DNA of 64,000 nt from Mangrovimicrobium sp048323675 (GCF_048323675.1 NZ_JBLWFK010000002.1:186001-250000), one strand, 5' to 3'; counted from the stretch's first letter, positions 1-9,284 are shown. Numbers and translations are program-made. The notes: generated by a model from the letters alone, not told the origin.

Positions 1-4
1 GCAC

Positions 5-1081
5 TCAAAAGCCGGCGGCGGGCTGGCCTGCGGGGCGCTCGCTGAGGCGGAAGGATTTGGGGGTGAGGCCGGTGGCCCGCTTGAAGGCGCGGCCGAAGCT
101 GGTCTGTTCGGCATAGCCGAGCTGGAAGGCGATTTCGTCGAGGGAGCAATCGCTCCACAACAGTGCGTGCTTGGCCAGCTTGATGCGCTCGTTCTGCACG
201 ATCTCGGAGAACTTGATGCCCATGCGGGTCAGGCGTTTCTGCAGTGTGCGGGTCGAGGTGCCGAGGTTATCCGCGCAGTTATCCAGCGAACACTGCCCGG
301 CGGAGAGCGCACGGCGCACGCTGGATTCCACCTGTTCCACGAAATCCACCCGGGTGTTGTTGCGCAATTGTTCCATGCAGCCGCCGAGCAGGGCGAACAG
401 CATGCGGTTGGCCGAGGGCAGGGGGCGGTCGAGGAACTCGCTGGAGAAGGCAATGGCGTTGGCCTGTGCCCGTCCGTGCACGCGGCAGCCGAGGCGCTCC
501 TGCAGCCGCAGGCTGTCGCCGCGGGCGACGTTGCAGGTCAGGCTGGCGTAGCTCGGGCGGAAGTTCGCACCGTCGAGCTTCTGCAGGATTTTCAGGATCA
601 GCAGGATGCCGTGATAGTGGATCTGGGTGCGTTCGCCGACCCCGATGTGGGTATTCCAGCGCAGTTCGGCGACATCCTTGCCGGTGACCAGGTCCATTGC
701 GCATTCCGGGGATACGGACACCTGCACATAGTCGATCAGGCAGTTCAGTGCTTCGCGCACATTGGGCGCGGCGCGGGCGAATACCAGCGCGCAGCCGTAG
801 ACGTCCGGATCCTGCAGTTCCGCGAGGTGCATGCCGAAGAGCGGGTCCTGGAGGCGGTTGGCGCAGTGCTCGAGCAGGTTGACCGCGGTAATGCACTCGA
901 TGTCCCGGTCCGGGTCGTCGAAGACCAGGGGGTCGATGTCGTGGAATTCGAGGATGCGGCGCGGGTCTTCGCCGAGCCGGCTGACCAGCCCGGTGAGGCC
1001 GCTGAGGTACCCCACCCGGATGCGCCCCTGGGGCGGGAGAGCTATCTCCGGTGCGGTAAAATTGGGGACGAACGGTTGCAC
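5..1081 (-). CDS. AraC family transcriptional regulator
   Basis: DNA-binding activator or repressor of about 358 residues. The N-terminal two thirds resembles the arabinose-binding-like ligand domain of the OruR/ArgR-type AraC subfamily. The C-terminal part (about residues 262-340) is a double helix-turn-helix with the family hallmarks DEIAFQLGYAEQTSFGRAFK and TGLTPKSFR. A longer reading frame reaches 1126, but the GTG at 1081 is preceded by a GGGAGG ribosome site six bases away, so I start there. It lies downstream of, and on the same strand as, the PhyH/Rieske genes, so it probably controls that unit or the divergent catabolic genes. The effector cannot be told from sequence. Confidence 0.9.
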   Translation of the reverse strand: MQPFVPNFTAPEIALPPQGRIRVGYLSGLTGLVSRLGEDPRRILEFHDIDPLVFDDPDRDIECITAVNLLEHCANRLQDPLFGMHLAELQDPDVYGCALVFARAAPNVREALNCLIDYVQVSVSPECAMDLVTGKDVAELRWNTHIGVGERTQIHYHGILLILKILQKLDGANFRPSYASLTCNVARGDSLRLQERLGCRVHGRAQANAIAFSSEFLDRPLPSANRMLFALLGGCMEQLRNNTRVDFVEQVESSVRRALSAGQCSLDNCADNLGTSTRTLQKRLTRMGIKFSEIVQNERIKLAKHALLWSDCSLDEIAFQLGYAEQTSFGRAFKRATGLTPKSFRLSERPAGQPAAGF

Positions 1082-1202
1082 GTAAATCCTCCCAGCCCCA
1101 GCGCGGGTGCAGTGACCACCGGCCATTGCCCGCGTGCAGCCTGGCTATTTTCTATTGTTATGTGGCGTTAGCTTATCCCCAGTACAGCGACTGTGCAACT
1201 GC

Positions 1203-2027
1203 TCAGTCACTGCCCCGGGCCAGGGTGGGAAAGCGGTCTTCGTCCAGTAGCTGGTAGGGTTTCAGGTGCGACGGGTCGAAGGCCTCGGGCGGGGCACCGT
1301 TCCAGTGGGCATCCGCCGGGAGCATGGAGGTGATCAGCGCCCAGCGCGGCGTATCCGACAGGTTGGCGCCGGCGCCGTGCACTGTCAGGTGGTTGTGGAC
1401 CGTGACATCGCCCAGTTCATAGGTCATCGGCTCCGAGACCTCGAGGTCCAGCAGTTCCGGCCAGACTTCGGTTATGTCGCGACCCTCGTAGGCGGTGTAG
1501 TTACCGAGAACACCCATCTTGTGGGAGCCGTTGATAAAGGACATGGTGCCTTTCTCCGGCCCACAGGGCTGCAGGGGAATCCAGAACTGCATGCCGCCGG
1601 AACGGTCCATGGCAAAGGTGATGAAGTCCTGGTGGAAACTGGTGGGGCCATTGCCGCCGCGCGCCGATGCCTTGCCCGCCGGCAGCTTGGGTACGAAGGT
1701 GTCGAAGAAATAGCGGACGCCGGTGCCGCACTTGCGATTCATCAGCAACTTCGCGTTTTCCGCAACCGCGATCAGCAGTGCCTTCAGTTCGGGCACGTCC
1801 AGGCCGCCACAGGGAAAGGGGTTGAAGTAGGGTTGGCGGATACCGAAATCCTCGTTGCTGGCACCGTCCTCGCCCATCAGCATGATGCCGCGATCGAGCA
1901 GCGCCTGGACGATGGCCGGGCGCAGGAAACCCCTGAGTTTCACCCAGCCGTGCTCGTCGTAGAAAGCGATTTCTTCCGCGCTGACCGTGCGGCAGGGACT
2001 CGGGGTTTGGCTAAGCGTTGTAGTCAT
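1203..2027 (-). CDS. Phytanoyl-CoA dioxygenase (PhyH) family oxygenase
   Basis: Fe(II)/2-oxoglutarate-dependent oxygenase of 274 residues, expected to hydroxylate a hydrophobic or CoA-linked substrate in the cytoplasm. The 2-His-1-Asp facial triad is visible as H132-Q-D134 (SFHQDF) and a distal His near 217 (TVHGAG), followed by a candidate oxoglutarate-binding Arg in DTPRWAL. The length is normal for bacterial PhyH proteins. The ATG lies 14 bp after the stop of the Rieske oxygenase gene, so the two are surely co-transcribed. It may act after the ring oxygenase. The substrate is unknown; the family assignment is strong. Confidence 0.88.
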   Translation of the reverse strand: MTTTLSQTPSPCRTVSAEEIAFYDEHGWVKLRGFLRPAIVQALLDRGIMLMGEDGASNEDFGIRQPYFNPFPCGGLDVPELKALLIAVAENAKLLMNRKCGTGVRYFFDTFVPKLPAGKASARGGNGPTSFHQDFITFAMDRSGGMQFWIPLQPCGPEKGTMSFINGSHKMGVLGNYTAYEGRDITEVWPELLDLEVSEPMTYELGDVTVHNHLTVHGAGANLSDTPRWALITSMLPADAHWNGAPPEAFDPSHLKPYQLLDEDRFPTLARGSD

Positions 2028-2041
2028 GGCTTCTTCTTCGT

Positions 2042-3292
2042 TTATTCTGGCTGGTCAGGGAATGACTGTTCGCGCTCCCAGGCGGCGACGGCGTCGCAGG
2101 CGACCTGGTGGTTGTGGCGCAGTGCAAGTTCATGGTCGTGGTAGTGAAACTGGTGGATCTGGCCGTTGTCCAGGGCCCGCTGGATGTGCTCCAGGGTGCT
2201 GAGGTCCTCCATCACCACATCGCGGAATTCCACCATGGTGTTTTCCTGCCCGAAGCGCTCGGCGGCATTGCGCGCCGGGCGCACGAAGACCCGTTGCTGG
2301 TAGAGGCAGCGGTTGTGGGCCAGCGGCCAGACCTGGTGCGCGGTGTACATGCCGGCGGACACGGTGAAGGCGAGGCCGGGGAAAAACATCACCAGGTCGA
2401 CGCTCCAGTTGCGGTCGCGGGTGCGGTTGATGCCCGGTGGCATCGCGTAGTCGAGCGTTTCCTGCACCACGTTCTGGGCGGCCGCCGCATGGTCGTAGGC
2501 GAGTTTCTGCACCGGCCGCGGCACCGCCTGCACGCTGTAGTGGGAATTGGTGCGGTGCGGGCCGAGCAGGGTCACGTCGAGCAAGCGGCCAAAGGGGTTG
2601 CCCGATGCCATCATGGTAGGGGCTGCCGAGTTCGGGTGCAGTATCGGGATGTGGTACACCTCCGCCGGTGAGTCGACAGCGAGTTTCCAGTTACAGGCGA
2701 TTTCGGTTTCAAACTGGTAGCTCTGGGTACAGGCGCCCCAGGGGTAGCCGGCGAGGTCCTCGCCCTGCTGGCCGAGGTAGTCTTCGAGAGTCTGGAAGGG
2801 TTGGTCGGTGGGGGCGACAAAGATGAAACCTTCCCAGATGCCCATAGGGACAGGTTTCAGTCCCAACTGGCTTTTGTCCAGGTCGAAAAAGCCCTCGCTG
2901 TCGCGCACATTGGCCAGGTTACCCTTGAGGTCAAAGGACCAGCCGTGGAAGCGGCACATGAACACCCCGCGGCATTTCCCGGCGCCGCGGTGTGCAACCA
3001 CGTTGCCCCGGTGCGGGCACACATTGTGGAAGGCGTTGATCCCACCGTCGCGGTCGCGACAGATCAACAGCGACTGGTGGAAGGTGGGCAACTGGAAGAC
3101 AAAGTAGTCGCCGGGTTCGGGGATCTGTTCGACCCGGCCGATCATGTACCAGCTGCGTTTGAAAATGGCCTCGATTTCCTTGCGGTAAATCGCCGGGTCC
3201 CGGTAGGCGTCGGTCGGCACTGGCCCGGTGCCGAGCTCCGGGTACTTCGCGGTCAGCCCGATGGGCGGAACGGGTATGGTTTCGGGCTTCAT
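2042..3292 (-). CDS. Rieske non-heme iron oxygenase, alpha subunit
   Basis: Aromatic-ring or alicyclic hydroxylating oxygenase of 416 residues. The Rieske [2Fe-2S] ligands are C92-P-H94 and C113-R-F-H116. The catalytic mononuclear iron site is suggested by VYHIPILHP (H214, H219). This is the usual two-domain architecture: an N-terminal Rieske domain, then the RHO catalytic domain. No ferredoxin, reductase or beta subunit gene lies nearby, so electrons must come from elsewhere, or the enzyme is a homomultimer served by a distant reductase. It sits between a small unknown gene (16 bp upstream) and the PhyH gene (14 bp downstream), forming an operon. Confidence 0.92.
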   Translation of the reverse strand: MKPETIPVPPIGLTAKYPELGTGPVPTDAYRDPAIYRKEIEAIFKRSWYMIGRVEQIPEPGDYFVFQLPTFHQSLLICRDRDGGINAFHNVCPHRGNVVAHRGAGKCRGVFMCRFHGWSFDLKGNLANVRDSEGFFDLDKSQLGLKPVPMGIWEGFIFVAPTDQPFQTLEDYLGQQGEDLAGYPWGACTQSYQFETEIACNWKLAVDSPAEVYHIPILHPNSAAPTMMASGNPFGRLLDVTLLGPHRTNSHYSVQAVPRPVQKLAYDHAAAAQNVVQETLDYAMPPGINRTRDRNWSVDLVMFFPGLAFTVSAGMYTAHQVWPLAHNRCLYQQRVFVRPARNAAERFGQENTMVEFRDVVMEDLSTLEHIQRALDNGQIHQFHYHDHELALRHNHQVACDAVAAWEREQSFPDQPE

Positions 3293-3308
3293 CTGTTTTA
3301 CCTGTATT

Positions 3309-3662
3309 TCAGGCCTGCGCGGCCAGGTCGGGAATCTGGCGCAGGTAATGAATACGGTTCACCGGATACCCGTTGGCGACCTCGGGGCTGCCGTACCACT
3401 CCACCGCCGGGGCGATTTCCGCCAGCGAGAGCATCAGGCCGAGGAGGTTTTCCGCCTCCGGGGGCAGTTCCCCGAGTTGCAACTGGCTGAGGTAGGCCAG
3501 GGCGCTGTCACCGAGTGGGGTCATGGCGTCGTAGAAGGACTGGATAGCTTCCATGGGCGCAGACTGGCGCTGCTGCATCCTGGCGCTGGCGTCGGGCAAA
3601 ACCCAGGTGGTCACGAAGGGTGCAAGGCTGTCGAAGCCGTCGGGCAGGCAAGCAGGGTTCAC
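3309..3662 (-). CDS. Unknown 117-aa protein, first gene of the Rieske operon
   Basis: Predicted small soluble protein with no domain I recognise. It begins at a GTG with only a weak ribosome site, and ends 16 bp before the Rieske oxygenase start, which argues that it is translated. The composition is mixed and acidic, with helical stretches (residues 33-55 and 60-83) and a C-terminal NRIHYLRQIPDLAAQ. There are no signal peptide, cysteine cluster or membrane segments. As the leading gene of an oxygenase operon it could be a small accessory or stability factor, but that is only inference from position. Codon use resembles its neighbours. Confidence 0.6.
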   Translation of the reverse strand: MNPACLPDGFDSLAPFVTTWVLPDASARMQQRQSAPMEAIQSFYDAMTPLGDSALAYLSQLQLGELPPEAENLLGLMLSLAEIAPAVEWYGSPEVANGYPVNRIHYLRQIPDLAAQA

Positions 3663-4223
3663 AGGCTGTGTTCCGTGTTTTTCACAGCGTTTAATCTAGC
3701 AGCCGTCAACGCAACTCGCTCAACATCTGGCGTACATTTATCTGCAATCACCGTCGCGCGTTACCTTGCAGCACAGCTGGACGGGGAGCTGGCTTCGCTA
3801 TCGACAGCCTGGCTTCGCTATCGACAGCGAGGCAGGTTCGGTAGAGAAGCGTCCAGCGGAGAGTTATAGGCTTCTACCCACAATAAAGGAGCCGGGTTCC
3901 CGCGGGATTGCCGGTCTGGGGAAAGGTTGGGGCGATGGGTAAGCAAACTTTGGCATCGGCTCTGGACGCCGTGAATTCCACGGGTGCCGCTGAAAACGGC
4001 ACACGGGTTATCAGTCCTTGAGAGAAAAAAATAGAAGATTTCGGGTCGGCTTCGCTGTCGTTGCGCGCGTTGAGGAGAACGGCGCGGGCAACGAGAAGCC
4101 GTCCGCTTTTTTCTCCTTCGTGTAACACAATACGCCGAAAAACCGGCGCAATTTATCGGGAAGCGCTTGTCTGGCCTGTGCTTCACTGTCCGCTATAGCC
4201 AAACGTTTCAATTTCGGTACTGA
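3663..4223. other. 561-bp divergent intergenic region
   Basis: Separates the minus-strand Rieske operon from the plus-strand P450 gene. I see no convincing gene. An open frame on the minus strand (3818-4186) is basic, proline/arginine-rich and lacks a ribosome site. The region holds a tandem 20-bp duplication (listed separately) and an inverted repeat GTGCCG/CGGCAC at 3984-4002 without a T-run. It must contain the promoters for both divergent units, but no clear -35/-10 pair stands out. Confidence 0.6.
3789..3828. repeat. Two perfect tandem copies of a 20-bp unit
   Basis: CTGGCTTCGCTATCGACAGC occurs twice back to back (3789-3808, 3809-3828) in the divergent promoter region between the Rieske operon and the P450 gene. 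It may be a recent slippage duplication or a pair of regulator-binding sites spaced about two helical turns apart. The AraC regulator nearby is a candidate binder, but nothing else supports that. Confidence 0.85.
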
Positions 4224-5540
4224 ATGCTGATGAACGATTCGAACAATAACCAGCAGTGCCCGGTCCGCGGCGAGCGCATGACCCTCACGGGGCAGGAATC
4301 CCGGCTGGACCCGTTGATCCGCAACAATCCCTTTCCGTTCTACCAGGCGCTGCGCGAGCAGAGCCCGGTCTACTACGATCCGCAGCTTGACCTGTATCTC
4401 GTTACCCGCTACGACGATGCAGTGACCGTCCTGCGCGATCCGGTCACCTATTCCCAGGAGCACGGCTACCAGGACCGCTATGCCAATGGCATGGTGGATG
4501 AGCTGGCGGAAATCATGAACCGCGACGGCGGTGGTTTCATTCGCGATATCATCGCCTGTGACCCGCCGGAGCACACCCGGCTGCGACGCTTGCTGGAGAA
4601 TGCCTTTACCGCCCACCGGGTAAAAAGCCTCGAGCCGCGCATTCGCCAGATCGTTGTCGATCTGCTCGAACCGCTCGCGCAGCGCGGGTTCGCCGACGGC
4701 ATGAAGGATATCGGTGCACCCCTTACCGCGCAGATCATCTGCGAACAGCTCGGGCTCGATTTTGCCGAGGTAGGTACCGAAAAAATAGCCCGCTGGACCA
4801 CGGCATTGCTGGCGCAAATAGGGCGCATGCAGACCCGCGAGGAACTGGAAGCCAACGCCCGCGAGATGTGCGACCTGCAGAATTACATCATCCCGCGCAT
4901 TCGCGAGCGCGAGGAACAGCCCCGCGAGGACATGATTTCCGATCTCGTGCACGCCCGCCTGGACGACGATGAACGACCGCGGCTCAGTTTCCAGGAACAG
5001 GTTTCCTGTGTGCGCGCGCTGCTCATCGCGGGGAACGATACGACCGCGGCGGCGATTACCAATCTGCTGCTGGTCCTGGCCAGTGACCCGGAGCTGGCCG
5101 ACAGGCTTTACCGCTCGGTGGACGACGAGCGCCTGATGGCGCGTTTCGTCGAGGAGGTACTGCGCCTGCAGCCGCCGGTGCACGGCCTGTTCCGCACCGC
5201 CATGCAGGATGTCGAGCTCGGCGGAACGAAAATTCCCGCGCTCTCGCAAATCTGCATCATGTTTGCCTCCGCCAATGACGACGAGGCGCGTTTCCCCGAG
5301 GGGCGTTGCCTCAAGCTGGATCGGGCCAACGCGGGCAAACACCTCACCTTTGGCGCGGGGATACACCTGTGCATTGGCGCCGCGCTCGCGCGCATGGAAA
5401 TCAAGGTCGCTGCCCAGGAAATCATCCGCCGCCTCGACCACATCCGCCTGGCGATGCCGCCGGCCGACATTTCCTACCTGCCGACGCTGGCGACCCAGAC
5501 TATCGAGAAGTTACCGCTGACCTTCATTCGGCGCGAATAG
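4224..5540 (+). CDS. Cytochrome P450
   Basis: Soluble bacterial class P450 monooxygenase of 438 residues. The I-helix oxygen-activation motif is AGNDTTAAA, the ExxR motif is EEVLRL, and the heme-binding loop is FGAGIHLCIGAA with the axial thiolate at C383. The lack of an N-terminal anchor fits a cytoplasmic enzyme. Two ATGs are possible (4224, 4230) and neither has a strong ribosome site. A TonB-dependent receptor gene follows after 56 bp, so uptake and hydroxylation of one substrate may be coupled. No ferredoxin or ferredoxin reductase gene is in the window. The substrate is unknown; P450s in such islands often act on terpenoids, steroids or alkylated rings. Confidence 0.93.
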   Translation: MLMNDSNNNQQCPVRGERMTLTGQESRLDPLIRNNPFPFYQALREQSPVYYDPQLDLYLVTRYDDAVTVLRDPVTYSQEHGYQDRYANGMVDELAEIMNRDGGGFIRDIIACDPPEHTRLRRLLENAFTAHRVKSLEPRIRQIVVDLLEPLAQRGFADGMKDIGAPLTAQIICEQLGLDFAEVGTEKIARWTTALLAQIGRMQTREELEANAREMCDLQNYIIPRIREREEQPREDMISDLVHARLDDDERPRLSFQEQVSCVRALLIAGNDTTAAAITNLLLVLASDPELADRLYRSVDDERLMARFVEEVLRLQPPVHGLFRTAMQDVELGGTKIPALSQICIMFASANDDEARFPEGRCLKLDRANAGKHLTFGAGIHLCIGAALARMEIKVAAQEIIRRLDHIRLAMPPADISYLPTLATQTIEKLPLTFIRRE

Positions 5541-5583
5541 CGACACGGCTCAAGCGGTTCATTCCACGTATTTTAATAAAAGT

Positions 5584-5589
5584 AAGGAG
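5584..5589 (+). promoter_or_regulatory. Ribosome site fixing a GTG start for the TonB receptor
   Basis: AAGGAG lies seven bases before the GTG at 5597. The open frame extends far upstream into the P450 gene, but only this start gives a proper signal peptide, so it decides the annotation. Confidence 0.8.
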
Positions 5590-5596
5590 ACTGGAA

Positions 5597-7993
5597 GTGC
5601 GTCATTGCAAGCGACTGGTATCTGCTGCGGTTGCCGCAGCCGTATTCGCCCCATTGCCCGTCTGGGCGCAACTGGAGGAGGTCATCGTCACCGCGCGCAA
5701 GCGGGAGGAATCCATCCTCAAGGTTCCGGTGGTCGCAACCGTACTCGGTGGCGCGGCGCTGGAACAGTATGAATCCGGCGACCTGTACAATATTACCGAG
5801 CGCGTGCCCGGCCTCAATTTCAGCGCCGGTACCCTGTCCTTTGGCGCCCAGGTTTCCCTGCGCGGTGTGGGCACCTCGGTGCTCAACGCGACCCTCGACC
5901 AGTCCATTGCGCTCAACATCGACGGCATGCAGATGACCCAGGGGCTGTCCTACGCCATCGGCATGTTCGACTCCTCCCAGGTTGAAGTCCTGAAGGGCCC
6001 ACAGGCGCTGTTCTACGGCAAGGCCGCGCCCGGTGGTGTAATCGCCATTACCACCGAAGATCCCGGCGATGAACTGGAACTGATTGCCCGCTACGGCTAC
6101 GAAGTCGAGGCGGAGGAAGACCGTATCGACCTGATCGTCTCCGGACCGATCACCGATACCCTGGGGGTTCGCCTGTCCGGGCGCATGAGCGAACTCGAGG
6201 GCTTTCGCAAGAACAAGGGCTTCGCCCCCGACGATCCGGCGCTGGCTTTCGGCGGTGTCGATCCCGCCGAAAAGAATTTTGCGCCGAAGGAAGATGTGAT
6301 GTTTCGCGCGACCGCCAAGTGGGAGCCGACGGAAAGGTTCGCGGCGCGGGTGAAATTCAACTATATGAAATCCGAACTGAACGGGGACGCCTACGCGACC
6401 GATTTCTACTCCTGCCCCGACGGCATAGTCGGCCCTTTTGGTTTCCAGTTCATCAACCCCAACGATAACTGCAAGTACGACAAGAAAATCTATATCGTCG
6501 ACGTCGACCCGGATGTGTTCGTCGGGGTGCGGAACAACGGCACGCCATTCAACGACATGAACCAGAAGTTCACGACGGTCGATCTCAGTTACGAGCTCAC
6601 CGACAACTGGACCATCGATTCGGTGACCGGCTATTTCGACCTCAACCAGGATTCGATGATCAACGGCCACTCCTCGGGTTACCTCGGTCCCACCATCGTC
6701 GCCGATCCCGGCTTCCGGCGCGAGGACTGGACCCAGGAACTGCGCCTCACCTCCAACTACAGCGGAGCGTGGAACTTCATGTTCGGCGCGTTCTACCAGG
6801 ATTCGGATATCGAGTACGTCAACAACCTGCTCGGCAACCCCTCGCTGGGCCTGCCGCTGCAGCTGAACGAGGGATACCAGCCGATCGGTATCGAGTCGAC
6901 CTCGCTGTTCGGCCAGGTACTCTGGGACGTACTGCCCAATCTCGAACTGGCCGCCGGTGTGCGCTGGACCGATGAGGAGCGCACCCACGAGGTCGTCAGC
7001 ACCATCAGCGGCAGTCCGGTGATAGTACCGACGGCGACGCCGAAGCTGGCCACCGACGATTATTCACCGGAACTCACCGCCACCTGGACACCTACCGACA
7101 CCTTTACCGTGTTTGCGTCCTACAAGGAGGCCTTCAAGGCCGGTTCCTTCGATACGGTGACCATTCCCGCGCCGGGTGACGAGAAATCCTTCGACGATGA
7201 AAAGGTCAAGGGCTATGAAGTCGGCTTCAAGAGCGAGCTGATGGACCGGCAGCTCGCCTTCAACGCGGCGCTCTATTACTACGAGTTCAGCGACATGCAG
7301 GTGGGTTCCAATATCAACTCACCGGAAGGCGCGATCATCATCACCACCAACAACGCCGCCAGTTCCGAGATCACCGGTGTCGACCTTGACTTCACCTATG
7401 CCCCCGCCAATGTCGACGGCCTCACGGTCTACGGCGCACTCAACTACAACCAGGCGGAATACGATAAATTCGACACCGCGCCCTGCTGGGGCGGCCAGTT
7501 GATCCAGGATGGCTGCAACCTGCTGTTCGACGAAACCACCGGCGATTACTCAGCGCAGGATTTGTCCGGCGAGCAATTGCTGCGAGCACCGGAACTGACC
7601 GGGGTGATCGGCGTCGATTACGCCTTCCCGGTGGGCCAGGGCATGCAGGTATCCATGGGCTGGTACACCTCCTATTCCGACGAGTACTGGGTGAATACCG
7701 GTTATCGCCGCCCGGACATGCAGTGGGATTCCTACTGGACACACAACGCCAATATCGCCCTGCACGGGCCCGACGAGGCCTGGGAGATTGCGCTGATCGC
7801 CAACAACCTGGAAGACGAGCAGGTGGCAGGGCAGTGCTCGAACTCCAATTACCAGAACGGTGTGGTGTTCGGTGGTGTGAATACCGGCTCCTCGGAGCCC
7901 GGTGTGGCGGGGATCGAGGAATTGACCTGCGACGTGATCAACCGTCGCTCACTGTGGATTCGCTTCAGTATGGATTTCGCCCAGTTCTTCTGA
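5597..7993 (+). CDS. TonB-dependent outer membrane receptor
   Basis: Active outer-membrane transporter of 798 residues, energised by TonB. It starts at a GTG with a good ribosome site. Residues 1-25 are a signal peptide with cleavage after VWA. A TonB-box-like EEVIVTARKREES follows immediately, then the plug domain (SLRGVGTS, ALFYGKAAPGGVI) and a long barrel with alternating aromatic strands, ending in Phe (FSMDFAQFF). The family is the iron-complex/vitamin type, but these receptors also import hydrophobic organics. Its position just after a P450 gene suggests it carries the substrate of the catabolic island rather than a siderophore. A bidirectional terminator follows. Confidence 0.93.
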   Translation: MRHCKRLVSAAVAAAVFAPLPVWAQLEEVIVTARKREESILKVPVVATVLGGAALEQYESGDLYNITERVPGLNFSAGTLSFGAQVSLRGVGTSVLNATLDQSIALNIDGMQMTQGLSYAIGMFDSSQVEVLKGPQALFYGKAAPGGVIAITTEDPGDELELIARYGYEVEAEEDRIDLIVSGPITDTLGVRLSGRMSELEGFRKNKGFAPDDPALAFGGVDPAEKNFAPKEDVMFRATAKWEPTERFAARVKFNYMKSELNGDAYATDFYSCPDGIVGPFGFQFINPNDNCKYDKKIYIVDVDPDVFVGVRNNGTPFNDMNQKFTTVDLSYELTDNWTIDSVTGYFDLNQDSMINGHSSGYLGPTIVADPGFRREDWTQELRLTSNYSGAWNFMFGAFYQDSDIEYVNNLLGNPSLGLPLQLNEGYQPIGIESTSLFGQVLWDVLPNLELAAGVRWTDEERTHEVVSTISGSPVIVPTATPKLATDDYSPELTATWTPTDTFTVFASYKEAFKAGSFDTVTIPAPGDEKSFDDEKVKGYEVGFKSELMDRQLAFNAALYYYEFSDMQVGSNINSPEGAIIITTNNAASSEITGVDLDFTYAPANVDGLTVYGALNYNQAEYDKFDTAPCWGGQLIQDGCNLLFDETTGDYSAQDLSGEQLLRAPELTGVIGVDYAFPVGQGMQVSMGWYTSYSDEYWVNTGYRRPDMQWDSYWTHNANIALHGPDEAWEIALIANNLEDEQVAGQCSNSNYQNGVVFGGVNTGSSEPGVAGIEELTCDVINRRSLWIRFSMDFAQFF

Positions 7994-8022
7994 GTTCAAC
8001 CGGTGCACGCCCGGGGAAGGGC

Positions 8023-8052
8023 AAAAAAAACCGCGGCTTGCCGCGGTTTTTT
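8023..8052. terminator. Bidirectional intrinsic terminator
   Basis: Stem CCGCGG/CCGCGG with a CTTG loop (8031-8046), flanked by a run of A on one side and T on the other. It lies between the converging TonB receptor (plus) and P450 (minus) genes and can serve both. Confidence 0.9.
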
Positions 8053-8066
8053 CTTTGCTGAAGCAG

Positions 8067-9284
8067 TCAGGCGGCCGCGTCGAAGGCGATGGGCAGGCCT
8101 TTCAAGCCACTGACGCCGTAGAAGGGCCGGTAATGGACCTCGCCAGTGCGCCGCGGATTGTGCAACTGCTGCGCGATCAGGTGCAGTCCCTCGGTGATCT
8201 GTGCCCGGGCGATGAACTGGCCCAGGCAGATATGCATGCCGCGGCCGAAGGCCGCGTGGCGCGCCTTGCGCTGCTGTTCCGGGGCGAACTCGTCGGCATC
8301 ATCGAAATAGCGCGGGTCGTGTCCGGATATATTGACGGCAAAAAACAGCATGGTGCCTGCGGGCAGCAGCACTCCGCGGTATTCGATGTCCTTTGCCACC
8401 TTGCGGAAGATCATCGAGGGGTTGCGCAGGCGGATGGCCTCCTCGACCACCCGGGCACAGTAGTTCACGTCCTCGGCGCAGCGGGCATAGCACTCGGGTT
8501 TGTCCAGCAACATGTGCATGGTCAGGGTCATCACGTTCTTGGAGGTGTCGTAGCCGGCCACGAACATGAAAATCAGCAGGTCGTAGATTTCCCGGTCGGA
8601 AAGTTTTCCCGCCGTGCCGGCGAACAGCAGGTCATCGAGCAGGTCCTGGGGTTCGGCGTGCGGTTCCTCGGCGCGGCGATTGGCGACCAGGTTCTGCACG
8701 AACTCGTCGAGCACGCCGATCGCCTCCTGCAGCTGGGGCAGCAGGGTAGGGTCCATGGCGAAGCCCAGGCCCATGGTTTCCAGGGATTTGCGCAGGCGCG
8801 GTATTTCGCCGCGCGGTGCGCCGACCATGGCGCAAAGCACTGAAATCGGGAAGTAGGAAATGAATTCCTCGAAATCGAATTCGCCCCGTGGCAGCCATTC
8901 GTCGAGGAGCTCCTGCATGGTCGCGCGCATCAGCGGCCGGTTGCGGTTGGCTGCCGCCGGGGTGAACATCGGCGCGAGGATGTCGCGCATGCGCTTGTGT
9001 GATTCACCGGTATGCGCGAGCAGCTGGATCGAGGTAAAGCGCCCCCAGGGCGTGTCTTCCGCGCCCATGGTTTCGATGATGTTATCGAAGCTCGGGCACA
9101 TATGCTCATCCATGCGCAGCAGGTCTTCAATGGCGCCGTGCTCGTGCACCACGTAACCGAAGGCGCAGCGGGCGATCCAGGGTTGCTGTACCCGCGCCGC
9201 GGCGAATGCGGAGCAGGCGTCAGCGGCGAAGCCCTCCTGTTCCATGGCGAGATAGGGAAGGTCCAGGTCGTTTAGCGCTTGCAT
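8067..9284 (-). CDS. Cytochrome P450 (second)
   Basis: A P450 monooxygenase of 405 residues, clearly different from the one at 4224. Its I-helix is VAGYDTSKN, ExxR is EEAIRLR, and the heme loop is FGRGMHICLGQF with the thiolate at C353. A GAGGAAA ribosome site lies eight bases before the ATG. It is soluble with no anchor. It converges on the TonB receptor gene and diverges from the NTF2-fold gene at 9496. No redox partner genes are nearby. Two P450s plus a Rieske and a PhyH oxygenase in 9 kb suggest several oxygenation steps on one carbon skeleton. Confidence 0.93.
   Translation of the reverse strand: MQALNDLDLPYLAMEQEGFAADACSAFAAARVQQPWIARCAFGYVVHEHGAIEDLLRMDEHMCPSFDNIIETMGAEDTPWGRFTSIQLLAHTGESHKRMRDILAPMFTPAAANRNRPLMRATMQELLDEWLPRGEFDFEEFISYFPISVLCAMVGAPRGEIPRLRKSLETMGLGFAMDPTLLPQLQEAIGVLDEFVQNLVANRRAEEPHAEPQDLLDDLLFAGTAGKLSDREIYDLLIFMFVAGYDTSKNVMTLTMHMLLDKPECYARCAEDVNYCARVVEEAIRLRNPSMIFRKVAKDIEYRGVLLPAGTMLFFAVNISGHDPRYFDDADEFAPEQQRKARHAAFGRGMHICLGQFIARAQITEGLHLIAQQLHNPRRTGEVHYRPFYGVSGLKGLPIAFDAAA

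Noticed and set aside
3818..4186. 122-aa open frame on the minus strand
   Set aside because: Arg/Pro-rich, no ribosome site, crosses the tandem 20-bp repeat; most likely non-coding.
5573..6988. 471-aa open frame on the minus strand
   Set aside because: Antisense to the TonB receptor; no domain and no ribosome site.
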